The position numbers were made by a program, and so were the translations under genes. A DNA stretch of 64,000 bases. It comes from Imperialibacter sp963977595. GTDB taxonomy: Bacteria; Bacteroidota; Bacteroidia; Cytophagales; Cyclobacteriaceae. The notes beneath the pieces are model-generated. The model did no database searches. It had not been told where the DNA came from and worked only from the letters and a program-made list of their open reading frames with translations. The stretch is from the NCBI RefSeq assembly GCF_048007035.1, contig NZ_CP180355.1, positions 2,046,001-2,110,000 of the forward strand. The letters run 5' to 3'. Below, one piece after another: positions 33,184 to 42,124 of the stretch. Each line of letters begins with the position of its first letter. Position 1 is the first letter of the stretch.

Positions 33184-34363
33184 AGGCACTCTTCCTCCAG
33201 AAGATAGCTCTTAAACCCAGCGTGAGCATAATTGGCACCAACGCCAGGTGCAACATTTGCGGCAAAAAGCTCCACGAAACAATCACTATAGCGAGCAGCA
33301 CTGCCGCTGAAAGCAGGTAAATGCTTAGCCAATTCGGGGGACTATTTTTGAATGCATAAAAGGCGACAAATGCATGCACCGGAAATGCCCAAAGCAGATT
33401 GAAATTGTACTGCGAGATATGATCTGTGGCGAACCACAAAAACAACAACAGAATTCCCACTACCCCGACCACAAAAAACAAAGTAAAGTCGAGCCATTTT
33501 CTCCGCTTTCCTGCCTTCCACTCTTGCTGTGTAGAAAAACCAACCAGCATAAATACGAGAACAAACACAATGGTGGGAGTAACCAGTGAGGCCTGCGATT
33601 CTCCTTCCTCTATCGGCATAAACACCACCTCAGTATCACTCACAAGTGGCACTGTGCTATTACCTCTCTTAATGGTCGCCCCTGCAAAAGCCTTTTGAAT
33701 GTATTCAGGCAGGTACATGTACTGATAGCCAGTGGCTACCTTATCGATACCTGTGCCAAGGCAAATATCAATGCCCAAATCACCCCAGGGCTGCTGGCCG
33801 AGGTTCATGTCCATCAACTGACGAAAGGTCAAATCTTCAGTGACGTAAGAATAGTCAAACGTGATCCGGTCTTTGAAAACCGTTTCCAGCACGTCCCTGA
33901 TTTTAGTGGCGCAATTATCGTAAATGTAATTGTAGTAGTAATCTCTGTTTTCTGGCTTATTGTTCTCCACCAAAAAGGCATACAGCTGGTGTTTTTCGCT
34001 GACTGTCAGGTTGAGGTTTTGCTCCACAATCGACCTATTCTCTTCGATGTAGGCCTCCTTGAAGTCTTCATACCGGTTGACTCCCAATTTGTAAAGGAGC
34101 TTCCCTCTGGCAAAATTTAAATAGAAATTAGGCTGATTGAAGCTGAAAATACCATAATTGAACACCAGGTCGATCCCGGTTTTATGATCAAGCACCCGAA
34201 ATGCACTGTGGCCAAAAGCAGTGTACAGTTCTACCTGCGAAGGACCCATGGTCATTACCGATACCGTGGTACTGTCGCTTATAAAGGGTGGTATTTGTGC
34301 CAGGCTTTCCGCAAGGCCACTTCCCCCAAACAGGAGGAAGCTGATTAAGACGAGCTTTTTCAT
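33170..34363 (-). CDS. DUF4105 membrane protein
   Basis: A signal peptide (MKKLVLISFLLFGGSGLAES) leads a 397-residue protein. Residues about 35-240 form the DUF4105 domain (YTAFGHSAFRV, FNYGIFSFNQPNFYLNFARG, YNYIYDNCATKIRDVLE). It resembles a papain-like fold in which a His (in GHS) and a Cys (in DNC) could form a catalytic pair. Four or five membrane helices follow in the C-terminal third. DUF4105 proteins are widespread in Bacteroidetes envelopes; substrate unknown. The ATG at 34363 is chosen over a TTG 9 bases upstream. Confidence 0.82.
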   Translation of the reverse strand: MKKLVLISFLLFGGSGLAESLAQIPPFISDSTTVSVMTMGPSQVELYTAFGHSAFRVLDHKTGIDLVFNYGIFSFNQPNFYLNFARGKLLYKLGVNRYEDFKEAYIEENRSIVEQNLNLTVSEKHQLYAFLVENNKPENRDYYYNYIYDNCATKIRDVLETVFKDRITFDYSYVTEDLTFRQLMDMNLGQQPWGDLGIDICLGTGIDKVATGYQYMYLPEYIQKAFAGATIKRGNSTVPLVSDTEVVFMPIEEGESQASLVTPTIVFVLVFMLVGFSTQQEWKAGKRRKWLDFTLFFVVGVVGILLLFLWFATDHISQYNFNLLWAFPVHAFVAFYAFKNSPPNWLSIYLLSAAVLLAIVIVSWSFLPQMLHLALVPIMLTLGLRAIFWRKSAFRAS

Positions 34364-34437
34364 TAATGCCAATTTAGAACATCTCTGATTTAGGATGTAG
34401 CTGATTAGAAGCTAAATTTACTTGAATTTATTCAACA

Positions 34438-35463
34438 ATGAACCTGGCAACATTTAATGATAACGTAAGACTGCTCAACAAATTGAGCTGGCGCAAGGCT
34501 GTCAATGGCGGCAAGCTGCTGGGTAGCTTCCTGGTGAGTAAGCAGCTGGGCAAGGCACGTCACAGCGGGCTGCCAATTAGCCTGGCCATAGAACCTACTA
34601 CAGCCTGCAATCTGCGTTGTCCCGAATGCCCCAGCGGACTGAGGTCATTTAGCCGACCAACGGGAAAAATTGCCCTGCCATTCTTTAAAAAAATCATTGA
34701 CGAGGCACACAGCCATTTGCTTTATCTCACCTTCTATTTTCAGGGGGAGCCTTATCTTCATCCTGATTTTCTGGAAATGGTGAGCTATGCTCACCAAAGG
34801 AAAATATACACTGCAACCTCCACCAATGCACATTTCCTTTCGGACGAAATGGCCAGAAAGACTATTGAGTCAGGCCTCAACAGGCTTATCATCTCTATTG
34901 ATGGGGCCACGCAGGACACCTACGCCTCTTACCGTAAAGAAGGCAAACTCCAGGAAGTAATAGACGGCACCAAAAGGCTTGTGAAGTGGAAAAAGGAGTT
35001 AGGTTCAAAAACGCCACACTTGATCTTTCAATTTTTGGTAGTCAAACCAAACGAGCATGAAATTGACGAGATAAAAGAACTGGGAAAAGAACTTGGTGTT
35101 GATGAGGTCCGGTTCAAAACTGCTCAAATTTATGACTATGAAAATGGGTCTCCGCTAATTCCCACCATCGATAAGTATTCCCGATACAGCCAAAATGGCG
35201 AGGGAAAGTGGTCTCTGAAAAACGTCCTTCGCAATGAGTGCTGGAAAATGTGGCACTCAGGAGTAATTACCTGGGATGGGCAAATGGTGCCCTGCTGCTT
35301 CGACAAAGACGCTACCCATTCAATGGGGAATGTTTCCGACAGTTCTATGGCAGAGATTTGGAGGGGAGCGTCGTACAATCGATTCAGAAACGCTTTGCTG
35401 CGGTCAAGAAAAGACATCGACATTTGCAAGAATTGCAGCGAGGGCGGAGCCGTCTGGGCCTGA
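34438..35463 (+). CDS. Radical SAM protein with SPASM-like C-terminus
   Basis: A 341-residue enzyme. CNLRCPEC near residue 57 binds the SAM-cleaving 4Fe-4S cluster (CxxxCxxC), followed by GEPYLHP and ISIDGATQDTYASYR typical of the fold. The C-terminus has extra cysteines (ECWKMW, MVPCCFDKD and DICKNC), as in SPASM proteins that bind auxiliary clusters. SPASM enzymes modify peptides, cofactors or sugars. No precursor-peptide gene is evident beside it, so the substrate is unknown. It stands alone between convergent genes. Confidence 0.85.
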   Translation: MNLATFNDNVRLLNKLSWRKAVNGGKLLGSFLVSKQLGKARHSGLPISLAIEPTTACNLRCPECPSGLRSFSRPTGKIALPFFKKIIDEAHSHLLYLTFYFQGEPYLHPDFLEMVSYAHQRKIYTATSTNAHFLSDEMARKTIESGLNRLIISIDGATQDTYASYRKEGKLQEVIDGTKRLVKWKKELGSKTPHLIFQFLVVKPNEHEIDEIKELGKELGVDEVRFKTAQIYDYENGSPLIPTIDKYSRYSQNGEGKWSLKNVLRNECWKMWHSGVITWDGQMVPCCFDKDATHSMGNVSDSSMAEIWRGASYNRFRNALLRSRKDIDICKNCSEGGAVWA

Positions 35464-35467
35464 GTTT

Positions 35468-35629
35468 TTACTTTTGAGCCGTTTCTTTCAGGGCCTTCTG
35501 GATGTCGGCTTCGCTACAGCCACAACCTTTGGCACACCCCTTGTCAACTTTCAGGCTCAGATAAATCTTTCTCCCCAGGAATACGACGGCACCTGCAAAT
35601 AATAACCCGATGATAATTGTTTCGATCAT
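35468..35629 (-). CDS. FeoB-associated Cys-rich membrane mini-protein
   Basis: A 53-residue protein, MIETIIIGLLFAGAVVFLGR..., with one membrane helix at about residues 3-18, a basic linker, and a Cys cluster GCAKGCGCS. This helix-basic-Cys layout matches the FeoB-associated cysteine-rich membrane protein family, thought to aid ferrous iron uptake or handling. No feoA/feoB genes are in the window, which is unusual for the family. Its stop lies 5 bases from the convergent radical SAM gene, itself an Fe-S protein. Confidence 0.75.
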   Translation of the reverse strand: MIETIIIGLLFAGAVVFLGRKIYLSLKVDKGCAKGCGCSEADIQKALKETAQK

Positions 35630-35663
35630 TTCAGTAAGTCAACGGTAGTATTGCTGCTGAAGT

Positions 35664-36461
35664 TCAGTCTAACCAGAATTTCTTAATCGTACCAAGCAGC
35701 TCGCTTTGTATGCCACAGCCGGCAATAAGTTCCCTGCCAAATATGTAGTTGTCGCCCCCTTTGAAGTCCGTAACAGTACCGCCTGCCTCCGTCACCAGTA
35801 AGACGCCCGCTGCAACATCCCAGGAATTCAGGTTGAATTCAAAAAACGCTTCAAAGCGGCCGCACGCAACATAAGCAAGATCCACAGCAGCACTGCCCAT
35901 CCTTCTGAGCCCATGAGAAGACTTCATCAATTCATTAAGAATATTCAGATAGGGCATCATCTTTCCAAAGTCATTGTATGGAAAGCCCGTGGCGAGCAGC
36001 GACTCATTTATTTGGGTAGCATTTGACACCCTAATTGGCTTTCCATTGCAGAAGGCTCCCTTACCCTTGATAGCATGAAAACACTCGTCACGATTTACCT
36101 CATACACTACCCCCAGAATCGCCTGCTTGTCTCGCACGAGCGCCAGGCTCACAGAGTAAATAGGAAGGCCGTGCACAAAGTTTGTGGTTCCGTCAAGCGG
36201 GTCTATCACCCATTGTAAGGATTGCTCTGAGCTGGCCACGGTTCCTTCCTCGGTAATAAAGCCAGCTTCCGGCAGCACCTCTCTCAAGCGCTCTACGATC
36301 ATCTCTTCGCACGCCTTGTCAACATAGGACACCAAATTGTTATGTCCCTTTAGTTCTATCATGTCAGGTGTAAAGCCTTCTGCTTCGTTTTTCAAAAATT
36401 GCCCGGCTTCCTTACTGATTGCTATTACGTGATGAACAAGTGTTTCTAATGGTATTTCCAT
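35664..36461 (-). CDS. Inositol monophosphatase family protein
   Basis: A 265-residue Mg-dependent phosphatase. The metal sites are clear: FITEEGT, WVIDPLDGTTNFVHGLP and NSWDVAAGVLLVTEAGG. Substrates of the family include inositol-1-phosphate, fructose-1,6-bisphosphate and 3'-phosphoadenosine phosphate (CysQ); the sequence alone does not decide. It lies 7 bases downstream of rsmI on the same strand and is probably cotranscribed with it. Cytoplasmic. Confidence 0.9.
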   Translation of the reverse strand: MEIPLETLVHHVIAISKEAGQFLKNEAEGFTPDMIELKGHNNLVSYVDKACEEMIVERLREVLPEAGFITEEGTVASSEQSLQWVIDPLDGTTNFVHGLPIYSVSLALVRDKQAILGVVYEVNRDECFHAIKGKGAFCNGKPIRVSNATQINESLLATGFPYNDFGKMMPYLNILNELMKSSHGLRRMGSAAVDLAYVACGRFEAFFEFNLNSWDVAAGVLLVTEAGGTVTDFKGGDNYIFGRELIAGCGIQSELLGTIKKFWLD

Positions 36462-36468
36462 CGTGTTA

Positions 36469-37143
36469 TTACTTTCCTGATACGACGATCACAATTTCCC
36501 CTTTGGGTGGCTTAGCCTGAAAATGAGCCAAAACCTCCGTTGCGCTTCCGGTAATGGTTTCTTCGTAGAGCTTGGAGAGCTCCCTGCTTACCGAAACCAT
36601 CCGCTCGCCGCCAAGTAAGGTAACAAACATTTCAAGAGTTTTTACCAACCTGTGTGGTGATTCATAGTAAATAACTGCCCTTTCTTCTTCCTTAATGGCT
36701 TCTATTTTGGACTGTTTACCCTTTTTGTGGGGAAGAAAACCTTCAAATACAAATCTATCGCAAGGAAACCCACTTTTGACAACAGCAGGAATGAGCGCCG
36801 TTGGGCCTGGTAAGCAATCAATCACAATACCCGCACTTATCGCCTCCCTCACTATCAGGTATCCCGGGTCGGAAATGCCAGGAGTACCTGCGTCAGAAAT
36901 CAACGCCATGCTCTCACCTGCTTTCAACCTTGCCACAAGGTCACTTACTACTTTATGCTCATTGAAAATATGAAAGCTTTTAACCGGTTTGCTGATCTCA
37001 AAGTGTTTGAGCAAAACCCCGGATGTGCGGGTATCTTCAGCTAGTATCATATCCACCTCCTTCAATACCCTCAAAGCCCTGAGGGTAATATCCTCCAGGT
37101 TGCCAATCGGCGTTGGAACCAGATATAGCTTCGCTGCCGCCAT
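36469..37143 (-). CDS. rsmI: 16S rRNA (cytidine 1402-2'-O)-methyltransferase
   Basis: A 224-residue SAM-dependent tetrapyrrole-methylase-fold enzyme that 2'-O-methylates C1402 in 16S rRNA. LVPTPIGNLEDITLRALRVL at the start, AEDTRTSGVLLKHFEI and LISDAGTPGISDPGYL are diagnostic for RsmI. It is somewhat shorter than the E. coli enzyme because the C-terminal extra domain is missing, common in Bacteroidetes. It directly abuts phhB upstream and is followed by the inositol phosphatase gene. Confidence 0.93.
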   Translation of the reverse strand: MAAAKLYLVPTPIGNLEDITLRALRVLKEVDMILAEDTRTSGVLLKHFEISKPVKSFHIFNEHKVVSDLVARLKAGESMALISDAGTPGISDPGYLIVREAISAGIVIDCLPGPTALIPAVVKSGFPCDRFVFEGFLPHKKGKQSKIEAIKEEERAVIYYESPHRLVKTLEMFVTLLGGERMVSVSRELSKLYEETITGSATEVLAHFQAKPPKGEIVIVVSGK

Positions 37144-37377
37144 CTATTTCAAGAGCGCATCTATCACGCTCGCAAGCTTCCTGTCCTTCTCAGTCACAGT
37201 ATTGCCCGCACTGTGGGTGGTCAACTCTATGGTCACCTTATTGTAAACGTTGCTCCAATTAGGGTGGTGATCCATTTTCTCTGCTTCAATGGCTACCTTT
37301 GTCATAAACCCGAATGCTTCAACAAAATTCTTGAAGGTAATTTCTCGTACAAGTTTGTTGTTCTCTTCTTTCCACAT
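37144..37377 (-). CDS. phhB: Pterin-4-alpha-carbinolamine dehydratase
   Basis: A 77-residue protein with the family core EAEKMDHHPNWSNVYNKVTI, where the His-His-Pro-x-Trp motif forms the active site. It dehydrates 4a-hydroxytetrahydrobiopterin, recycling the cofactor of aromatic amino-acid hydroxylases. No such hydroxylase is in view. It is short (typical 95-110) because the N-terminal helix is trimmed. It abuts rsmI and is 6 bases from the methyltransferase-fold lipoprotein gene, in the same operon. Confidence 0.9.
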   Translation of the reverse strand: MWKEENNKLVREITFKNFVEAFGFMTKVAIEAEKMDHHPNWSNVYNKVTIELTTHSAGNTVTEKDRKLASVIDALLK

Positions 37378-37383
37378 AACATC

Positions 37384-38082
37384 TTATCTTTTAGTGGCGG
37401 TAATGATGTATTGGTAGGGTAGCGTCTTCGCATCTACCTCTTTTATAGTAAACCCAACTGTCTTCAATTCGTTCACGAGTTTCTGGCTCGAAATCCAAAG
37501 ATTATCAGGTGGTGTTACCGGAGATCGCTCGGGCTTAAAGTCAACAATCACCAGTTGGCCTCCCTCTTTTAGCCCGCCCATTATTTCACTAAAGTACTTC
37601 TTTCGCTCTGGCAAAAAAGAGGCGGTATTGACAATGAGTACTCCATCAGCTTCGTTTATCGCAATGCCAGGTGTTTCCGGCACTGTTTTTCTCGTCTCTA
37701 TACTGCCAACGTGCGTTGGAAGCTTAGTAGCTTCCTCCTCAATGTGTTGCAAAAAGTTGTCGTCAATATCTATCGCTATCACATTGGCCCCTGCGGCAGC
37801 CAGCCGTAGAGTGAAATAGCCTGCTCCTGCACCAATGTCGGCGATTTTCTTCCCATGTGCGTCACCAAACTTTTTTATGACCTCGCCAGGCTTTTGCCAG
37901 CTATCCCGATCCGGGTCCTCAAACTCGTCAGAAAACAAGTCTTCCCCAGCAACAGGCGCACTCTCAGTTCCAACCACTTCCTTTTTTTGGCTTGACTCGT
38001 CATTGTTAGCAGTTTCCCCGCCACACGACATCAGCACAACGCCCATACCCATAATAACCAGGAACTGTTGAAAGCCAATCAT
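37384..38082 (-). CDS. Lipoprotein with a SAM-methyltransferase fold
   Basis: A lipobox (VVLMSCGG, Cys about residue 20) and an acidic, low-complexity linker precede a class I methyltransferase domain. Motif I KKIADIGAGAGYFTLRLAAA and the following acidic strand end NVIAIDIDDNF are intact, so SAM binding looks possible in principle. Methyltransferases with lipoprotein signals are odd because SAM is not expected outside the cytoplasm; the domain may have changed role. A start after the lipobox cannot be excluded, but no ATG sits there. One base separates it from the DUF493 gene. Confidence 0.75.
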   Translation of the reverse strand: MIGFQQFLVIMGMGVVLMSCGGETANNDESSQKKEVVGTESAPVAGEDLFSDEFEDPDRDSWQKPGEVIKKFGDAHGKKIADIGAGAGYFTLRLAAAGANVIAIDIDDNFLQHIEEEATKLPTHVGSIETRKTVPETPGIAINEADGVLIVNTASFLPERKKYFSEIMGGLKEGGQLVIVDFKPERSPVTPPDNLWISSQKLVNELKTVGFTIKEVDAKTLPYQYIITATKR

Positions 38083-38083
38083 A

Positions 38084-38344
38084 TTATAAAGATATAACTC
38101 CTTCCACCGCCTTCACTGTAACATACACTTCGACTACTTCCTCGCTCGACTCGACGATCTTTTCCAAAGTCAAACTGGTGTACCGGTTGTTGCTGGAGCT
38201 CCTCAAACTTAGTTTTCCAACAGGCAGGAGGCTTTCGACATCAGCAACTTTTTCACTTGGAACAATAAATTTGAAAATATAAGCTCCTGGAAATGTGTGC
38301 TCTTGTTCCAGCTTTTCCTTGAAAGAAACGATTTGCGGGTCCAT
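38084..38344 (-). CDS. DUF493 (YbeD-like) protein
   Basis: An 86-residue protein with the YbeD/DUF493 pattern: FPGAYIFKFIVPSEKVADV near the start, then RSSSNNRYTSLTLEKIVESS, and a final VEVYVTVKAVEGV strand. The fold is a small ferredoxin-like alpha/beta regulatory domain; function unproven, though E. coli YbeD lies beside lipB. The ATG at 38344 was chosen over an upstream start that would run into the ppiD terminator. Confidence 0.85.
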   Translation of the reverse strand: MDPQIVSFKEKLEQEHTFPGAYIFKFIVPSEKVADVESLLPVGKLSLRSSSNNRYTSLTLEKIVESSEEVVEVYVTVKAVEGVISL

Positions 38345-38366
38345 TCTTGCGTGTTGTAAAAAGAAA

Positions 38367-38400
38367 AAAGGAGTTACCAAAAAATATCGGCAACTCCTTT
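38367..38400 (-). terminator. Terminator after the SurA/PpiD gene
   Basis: On the minus strand AAAGGAGTTGCC and GGTAACTCCTTT form a stem with one G-U pair around a 10-base AT-rich loop, followed by T-rich sequence. It lies 20 bases past the ppiD stop. Confidence 0.7.
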
Positions 38401-38419
38401 CTTTAGCTTCTAAATATTA

Positions 38420-40528
38420 TCAGAAAAACTTATAACGCTCATCTTCTATTTCGGCAAACTCCCGAATAGCCTGAGACAAGCTAAATGATATTCTCGACTG
38501 ACGACGCTGACTCAATTGATCTCTGAACGTGCTGAAATCTGCCACTTCAGGAGCCTCGGTGATAGAAACGGTTTCAACGATCACTACTCCATTGTCTGCC
38601 TTCACCACGCCTGACCTTTCACCCGCTGCCAAGGCAAATGCTTTTCCAACAGCCTCAGGTGCGTTGCCTACACCTGTAAGTGCGTTGGCGCTTAGCTTCA
38701 AATCACTCATTGTATAGACTGTGGCGTCAGCCCCCATTTGTTCGCTGATTTCATCCAGTGTGCCCGTCTTAGTTTTCAGTTGATCAGCAATGACAGCCGC
38801 CTTCTTTTCGTCCTTTACCTTTTTAGTAACGTCGTCTCTCACTGCACTCAGCTCCACAAGTCCTTTAGGCTGCTCGCCAGTCATGGCTGCCACTACATAT
38901 TCGCTATCCAGCTCATAAACCTCCGATACTTTGCCCACGCTGCCGTCGTTGAACAACCAGATGATGATTGTTCTGGCATCAGAAAGTCCGCCGAACCGCC
39001 GAGCGTTTGGTGCTACTCCCTTCGCTTCTTCTATTTCAAGGCCCTTTTCTGCTGCATTGGCCCGGAACTGCTCCAGGTTTTCGCTGCTCAGTGCAAACAT
39101 ATCTGCATCACGATACGCCATGTTACGGGTATCGTCACTGGCAATAATCTCCTTTTCTATGGTAGCTACTTTAAAGGTAGTGTTTGTTTTAACAGCAGTT
39201 ACCTCTATAATATGATACCCAAAGTCTGTCTCAACCACGTCGTTCAGAAGACCGGTTTTTGTTGCATCAAATACTGCCTTCTCAAAGGGCTCCACCATGC
39301 GACCTTCACCAAACCAACCCAAATCACCACCTCTGGTAGCTGTGCCGTCTGTTCCGTGAATACGAGCCATTTCGGCAAAACTTGCTCCCCTTTTTATCTC
39401 AGCCAGAATCCTTCGGGCCTCGGCCTTGGCTGCGCTTTTGGATGCCTCGGTTTCGTCTTCACCTTTGAAGAGGATGTGGCTGGCACGGGCATAGCCGGTG
39501 TTGCCTTCTGCTTTCTTGGAAAGCTTGTAAACAGTGTACCTGTCATTGGCTAAAATTGGTCCAATGATGTCGCCTTCCTGCATTGTTTTGATCGTGTCGT
39601 TCAAAGACGCCGGTAGCTGATCAGGTGTGTATGTTCTAAAAGGTGTCGGTGCATCAGAGTTGGCTCTGGCAAAAAGCGAATCGTTTTTCGATTGTGCCAA
39701 TAAGCCTTTGATCTCATTAATCTCTTCGATCACGGCAGCTGTGTCGTCAGCGGAAGCAATGATAGGAAAAGAAATGTACTCAAGAGATCGTGAGAGTTCT
39801 CTTTGGTATTGATCAGCGTGGCTTTTTAAGTATGCCTGTAGCTCGGCGTCAGTTACAGTAACAGAAGAGTCGCTAACAGTGTAATAAGGGACGTAAAGAT
39901 ACTTTACCTCGGCGATCTTATTGGCTTGAACATATTCTCTTTTAGCCTCTTCCTGTGTAACATAGTTAGTTTGAAGAAACAAGTTGTCAAACTTCAGCAT
40001 CAGCCTTGCCGGAGCCAGCGTACCCTCAAAGTTGTACCATGCTGCCTGCTGCTGTGCGGGCATGGCACTAAGGTTCTGCAAATACGTGATGATCTGATCT
40101 TTGTCAAACTGGCCAGTTTCGGGGTTTGTAAACGCCTGAACGATTTCGGGGCTTATATTATTCCCTTGAACCATATCAACTACTTCCTCGTCAGAAACAG
40201 TTATTCCCAAACCGGCGAACTCTTCTTCATAGGCATACTTGTTGACCAGCAAATCCCACGCTTGCTGTCTGATAGAGTACATATCGTCACCACTTGGGCT
40301 TCGGCCCTGACTCATTTGAAAGTTGAACGAAAGTTCATCTACCTTGCTCTGAAATTCATCAAGCTTAATAGTGGTGCCATTAATTTCTCCTATTTCGTTC
40401 GTATTGCCGCCCAACAAGGTCGAGTTTGGACCAAGCAAATCTCCCCCTACTACGAATAGTCCCAACCCAACAGCAATAATACCTACTGCCAACCCAGTTC
40501 TCTCTCTTATTTTATTAATGAAACCCAT
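38420..40528 (-). CDS. SurA/PpiD-type periplasmic chaperone with parvulin domain
   Basis: A 702-residue protein. The N-terminus MGFINKIRERTGLAVGIIAV gives a single membrane anchor (about residues 10-30), then a SurA-N-like helical chaperone region with the GRSPSGDDMYSIRQQAWDLL segment. A parvulin isomerase domain follows (ARASHILFKGE, GTDGTATRGGDLGWFGEGRM, TDFGYHIIEV). A further helical region ends the protein. It should fold outer-membrane proteins on the periplasmic side, as PpiD does. It is the last gene of a minus-strand group with CBS transporter and lptC and has its own terminator. Confidence 0.88.
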   Translation of the reverse strand: MGFINKIRERTGLAVGIIAVGLGLFVVGGDLLGPNSTLLGGNTNEIGEINGTTIKLDEFQSKVDELSFNFQMSQGRSPSGDDMYSIRQQAWDLLVNKYAYEEEFAGLGITVSDEEVVDMVQGNNISPEIVQAFTNPETGQFDKDQIITYLQNLSAMPAQQQAAWYNFEGTLAPARLMLKFDNLFLQTNYVTQEEAKREYVQANKIAEVKYLYVPYYTVSDSSVTVTDAELQAYLKSHADQYQRELSRSLEYISFPIIASADDTAAVIEEINEIKGLLAQSKNDSLFARANSDAPTPFRTYTPDQLPASLNDTIKTMQEGDIIGPILANDRYTVYKLSKKAEGNTGYARASHILFKGEDETEASKSAAKAEARRILAEIKRGASFAEMARIHGTDGTATRGGDLGWFGEGRMVEPFEKAVFDATKTGLLNDVVETDFGYHIIEVTAVKTNTTFKVATIEKEIIASDDTRNMAYRDADMFALSSENLEQFRANAAEKGLEIEEAKGVAPNARRFGGLSDARTIIIWLFNDGSVGKVSEVYELDSEYVVAAMTGEQPKGLVELSAVRDDVTKKVKDEKKAAVIADQLKTKTGTLDEISEQMGADATVYTMSDLKLSANALTGVGNAPEAVGKAFALAAGERSGVVKADNGVVIVETVSITEAPEVADFSTFRDQLSQRRQSRISFSLSQAIREFAEIEDERYKFF

Positions 40529-40599
40529 ATCGTCGTTTTTAGCGAGCCGCAAAATAATATCATTCGAAGCTAAAATCAAAATGGAGGTTCGAGGTTTTA

Positions 40600-41886
40600 C
40601 TAGCCCCTATCTTCCTCATTTTGAACCGTTAGCTTCACTCTGTCAATCCTGTTATCAGTTTTTGAATAAACGGTGATCACGAAAGGAGCAACCTCTATTA
40701 TGTCGTTTACTTCAGGAATGTTTTCGTTCACAGAAAGTATCAGACCGCCGAGCGTTTCGTAATCTCCCACCGGCAAGTTCAAATCGTATCTGTCGTTGAG
40801 GTAATCGATCTCAAGTCTCGCACTTAAAATGTAATTTCGCTGGTCGATTTTTTCTTCTACCAGGTCCTCATCGTCATCATGCTCGTCGTTGATCTCGCCA
40901 AAAATTTCCTCAATGATGTCCTCCATGCTCACGATACCTGACGTGCCCCCATACTCGTCTACCACCAATGCAAGGCTCTTTCTTTCTGTCAGGAACTGAA
41001 TCATCAGCTCATTAACGAGCGAAGTTTCTGTGACGATAATAATTGGTGTTAGAATCGACTTGATGTCCTTCGGCTTTTTGAACACCTCAAGCGAATGACA
41101 GTACCCTATCACTTCGTCAATCGTGTTCTTATAAATCACGATTTTTGAATGTCCACTCTCGATAAAAGCATTTTTCAACTCTTCTATCCCATCCTCAATG
41201 TCAACTGCCACAATCTCCGGGCGTGGAACCATGCAGTCTCTCACTTTAACCGTTTTGAACTCAAGGGCATTATTGAAAATTTTCGCATCAACCTCCCTGT
41301 TGTCATTCTGGTTCTCGCTGGTCGACAAGTTCTTCAGGTAATTATTGAGGTCAATCAGTCCAAAAATGGGCTTGTCCTCAGAATACTCGAACCTAAGTAT
41401 TTTTGTTATGACAAACTTGGATGAAAGAACGATGATGAATACAAAGGGGTAAAGCACGTAGTAGATCATCAAAATTGGCACTGCAAACAGTGTGAGCAGC
41501 CAATCCGGATTGATCATAAAAATACTCTTGGGCGTATATTCCGCAGTGATGATCACTATAAAAGTTGAAAGCAGGGTTTGAATTAGCCCCACTGTCACAT
41601 CGTTTCTCAAAGAGTCAGGAAGGCTTGTCGCCAGCCAGGGCTCGAGCAGCCCTGCCATGTAGTACCCATACAATACCAGCGAAATGGTGTTCCCTACAAG
41701 CGTTGTGCTTATGAACTGGGATGGGTTTTTTACAAACCTGGTTAAAATTTGTCCTGAAATGGCTCCCTGCTTACGCAGAAGTTCGATGTGAAGTCGATTG
41801 GCAGAGACAAACGCAATTTCGACACCTGAAAAGAAGGCTGAAAAAGCCAGGCAAATGAGAATAATTATGACTTGGTTTGGATCCAT
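40600..41886 (-). CDS. CNNM/CBS transporter (hemolysin C family)
   Basis: A 428-residue protein with an N-terminal DUF21/CNNM region of about four membrane helices (FFSGVEIAFVSANRL, FISTTLVGNTISLVLYGYYM). A CBS pair follows (VRDCMVPRPEIVAVDI, GHSKIVIYKN; LALVVDEYGGTSGIVSMEDI), and then a CorC/HlyC domain (PVGDYETLGGLILS). The family moves or senses Mg and other divalent ions; in gliding Bacteroidetes a member is called GldE. It follows the 50-residue membrane protein and lptC on the same strand and precedes ppiD by 71 bases. Confidence 0.9.
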   Translation of the reverse strand: MDPNQVIIILICLAFSAFFSGVEIAFVSANRLHIELLRKQGAISGQILTRFVKNPSQFISTTLVGNTISLVLYGYYMAGLLEPWLATSLPDSLRNDVTVGLIQTLLSTFIVIITAEYTPKSIFMINPDWLLTLFAVPILMIYYVLYPFVFIIVLSSKFVITKILRFEYSEDKPIFGLIDLNNYLKNLSTSENQNDNREVDAKIFNNALEFKTVKVRDCMVPRPEIVAVDIEDGIEELKNAFIESGHSKIVIYKNTIDEVIGYCHSLEVFKKPKDIKSILTPIIIVTETSLVNELMIQFLTERKSLALVVDEYGGTSGIVSMEDIIEEIFGEINDEHDDDEDLVEEKIDQRNYILSARLEIDYLNDRYDLNLPVGDYETLGGLILSVNENIPEVNDIIEVAPFVITVYSKTDNRIDRVKLTVQNEEDRG

Positions 41887-41971
41887 TAGCTTTGGAAGCC
41901 TCTATTGCCTTGCAAAGAAGAAGAACAAATTTTGTTACCCGACTTACTCCTGAACTGTTTATTTCGGTTTA

Positions 41972-42124
41972 TCATTTCACAAATTTATACAAAAGTAGCA
42001 GACAAACACTGATCATTAGGATCCAGTATGAATGCACCACGCCGACGGTCATCGTTTGATGAACGCCGATAATTAAAAAACCAACGCTGAGAGTCAGCAA
42101 TATTATACCCCGACCTTTCTTCAT
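41972..42124 (-). CDS. 50-residue two-helix membrane protein in the lptC operon
   Basis: MKKGRGIILLTLSVGFLIIG begins a 50-residue protein with two hydrophobic stretches (about residues 7-20 and 31-46) and short basic ends. It is probably a membrane hairpin. Its ATG overlaps the lptC stop (ATGA), so translation should be coupled. No family is recognised. Its close coupling and its place between lptC and a CBS transporter suggest a role in the envelope. Confidence 0.7.
   Translation of the reverse strand: MKKGRGIILLTLSVGFLIIGVHQTMTVGVVHSYWILMISVCLLLLYKFVK

Noticed and set aside
38738..39553. 271-codon plus-strand frame
   Set aside because: It lies fully inside the SurA/PpiD gene on the other strand. 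Its product is Cys/His-rich without any domain, typical of an antisense shadow.
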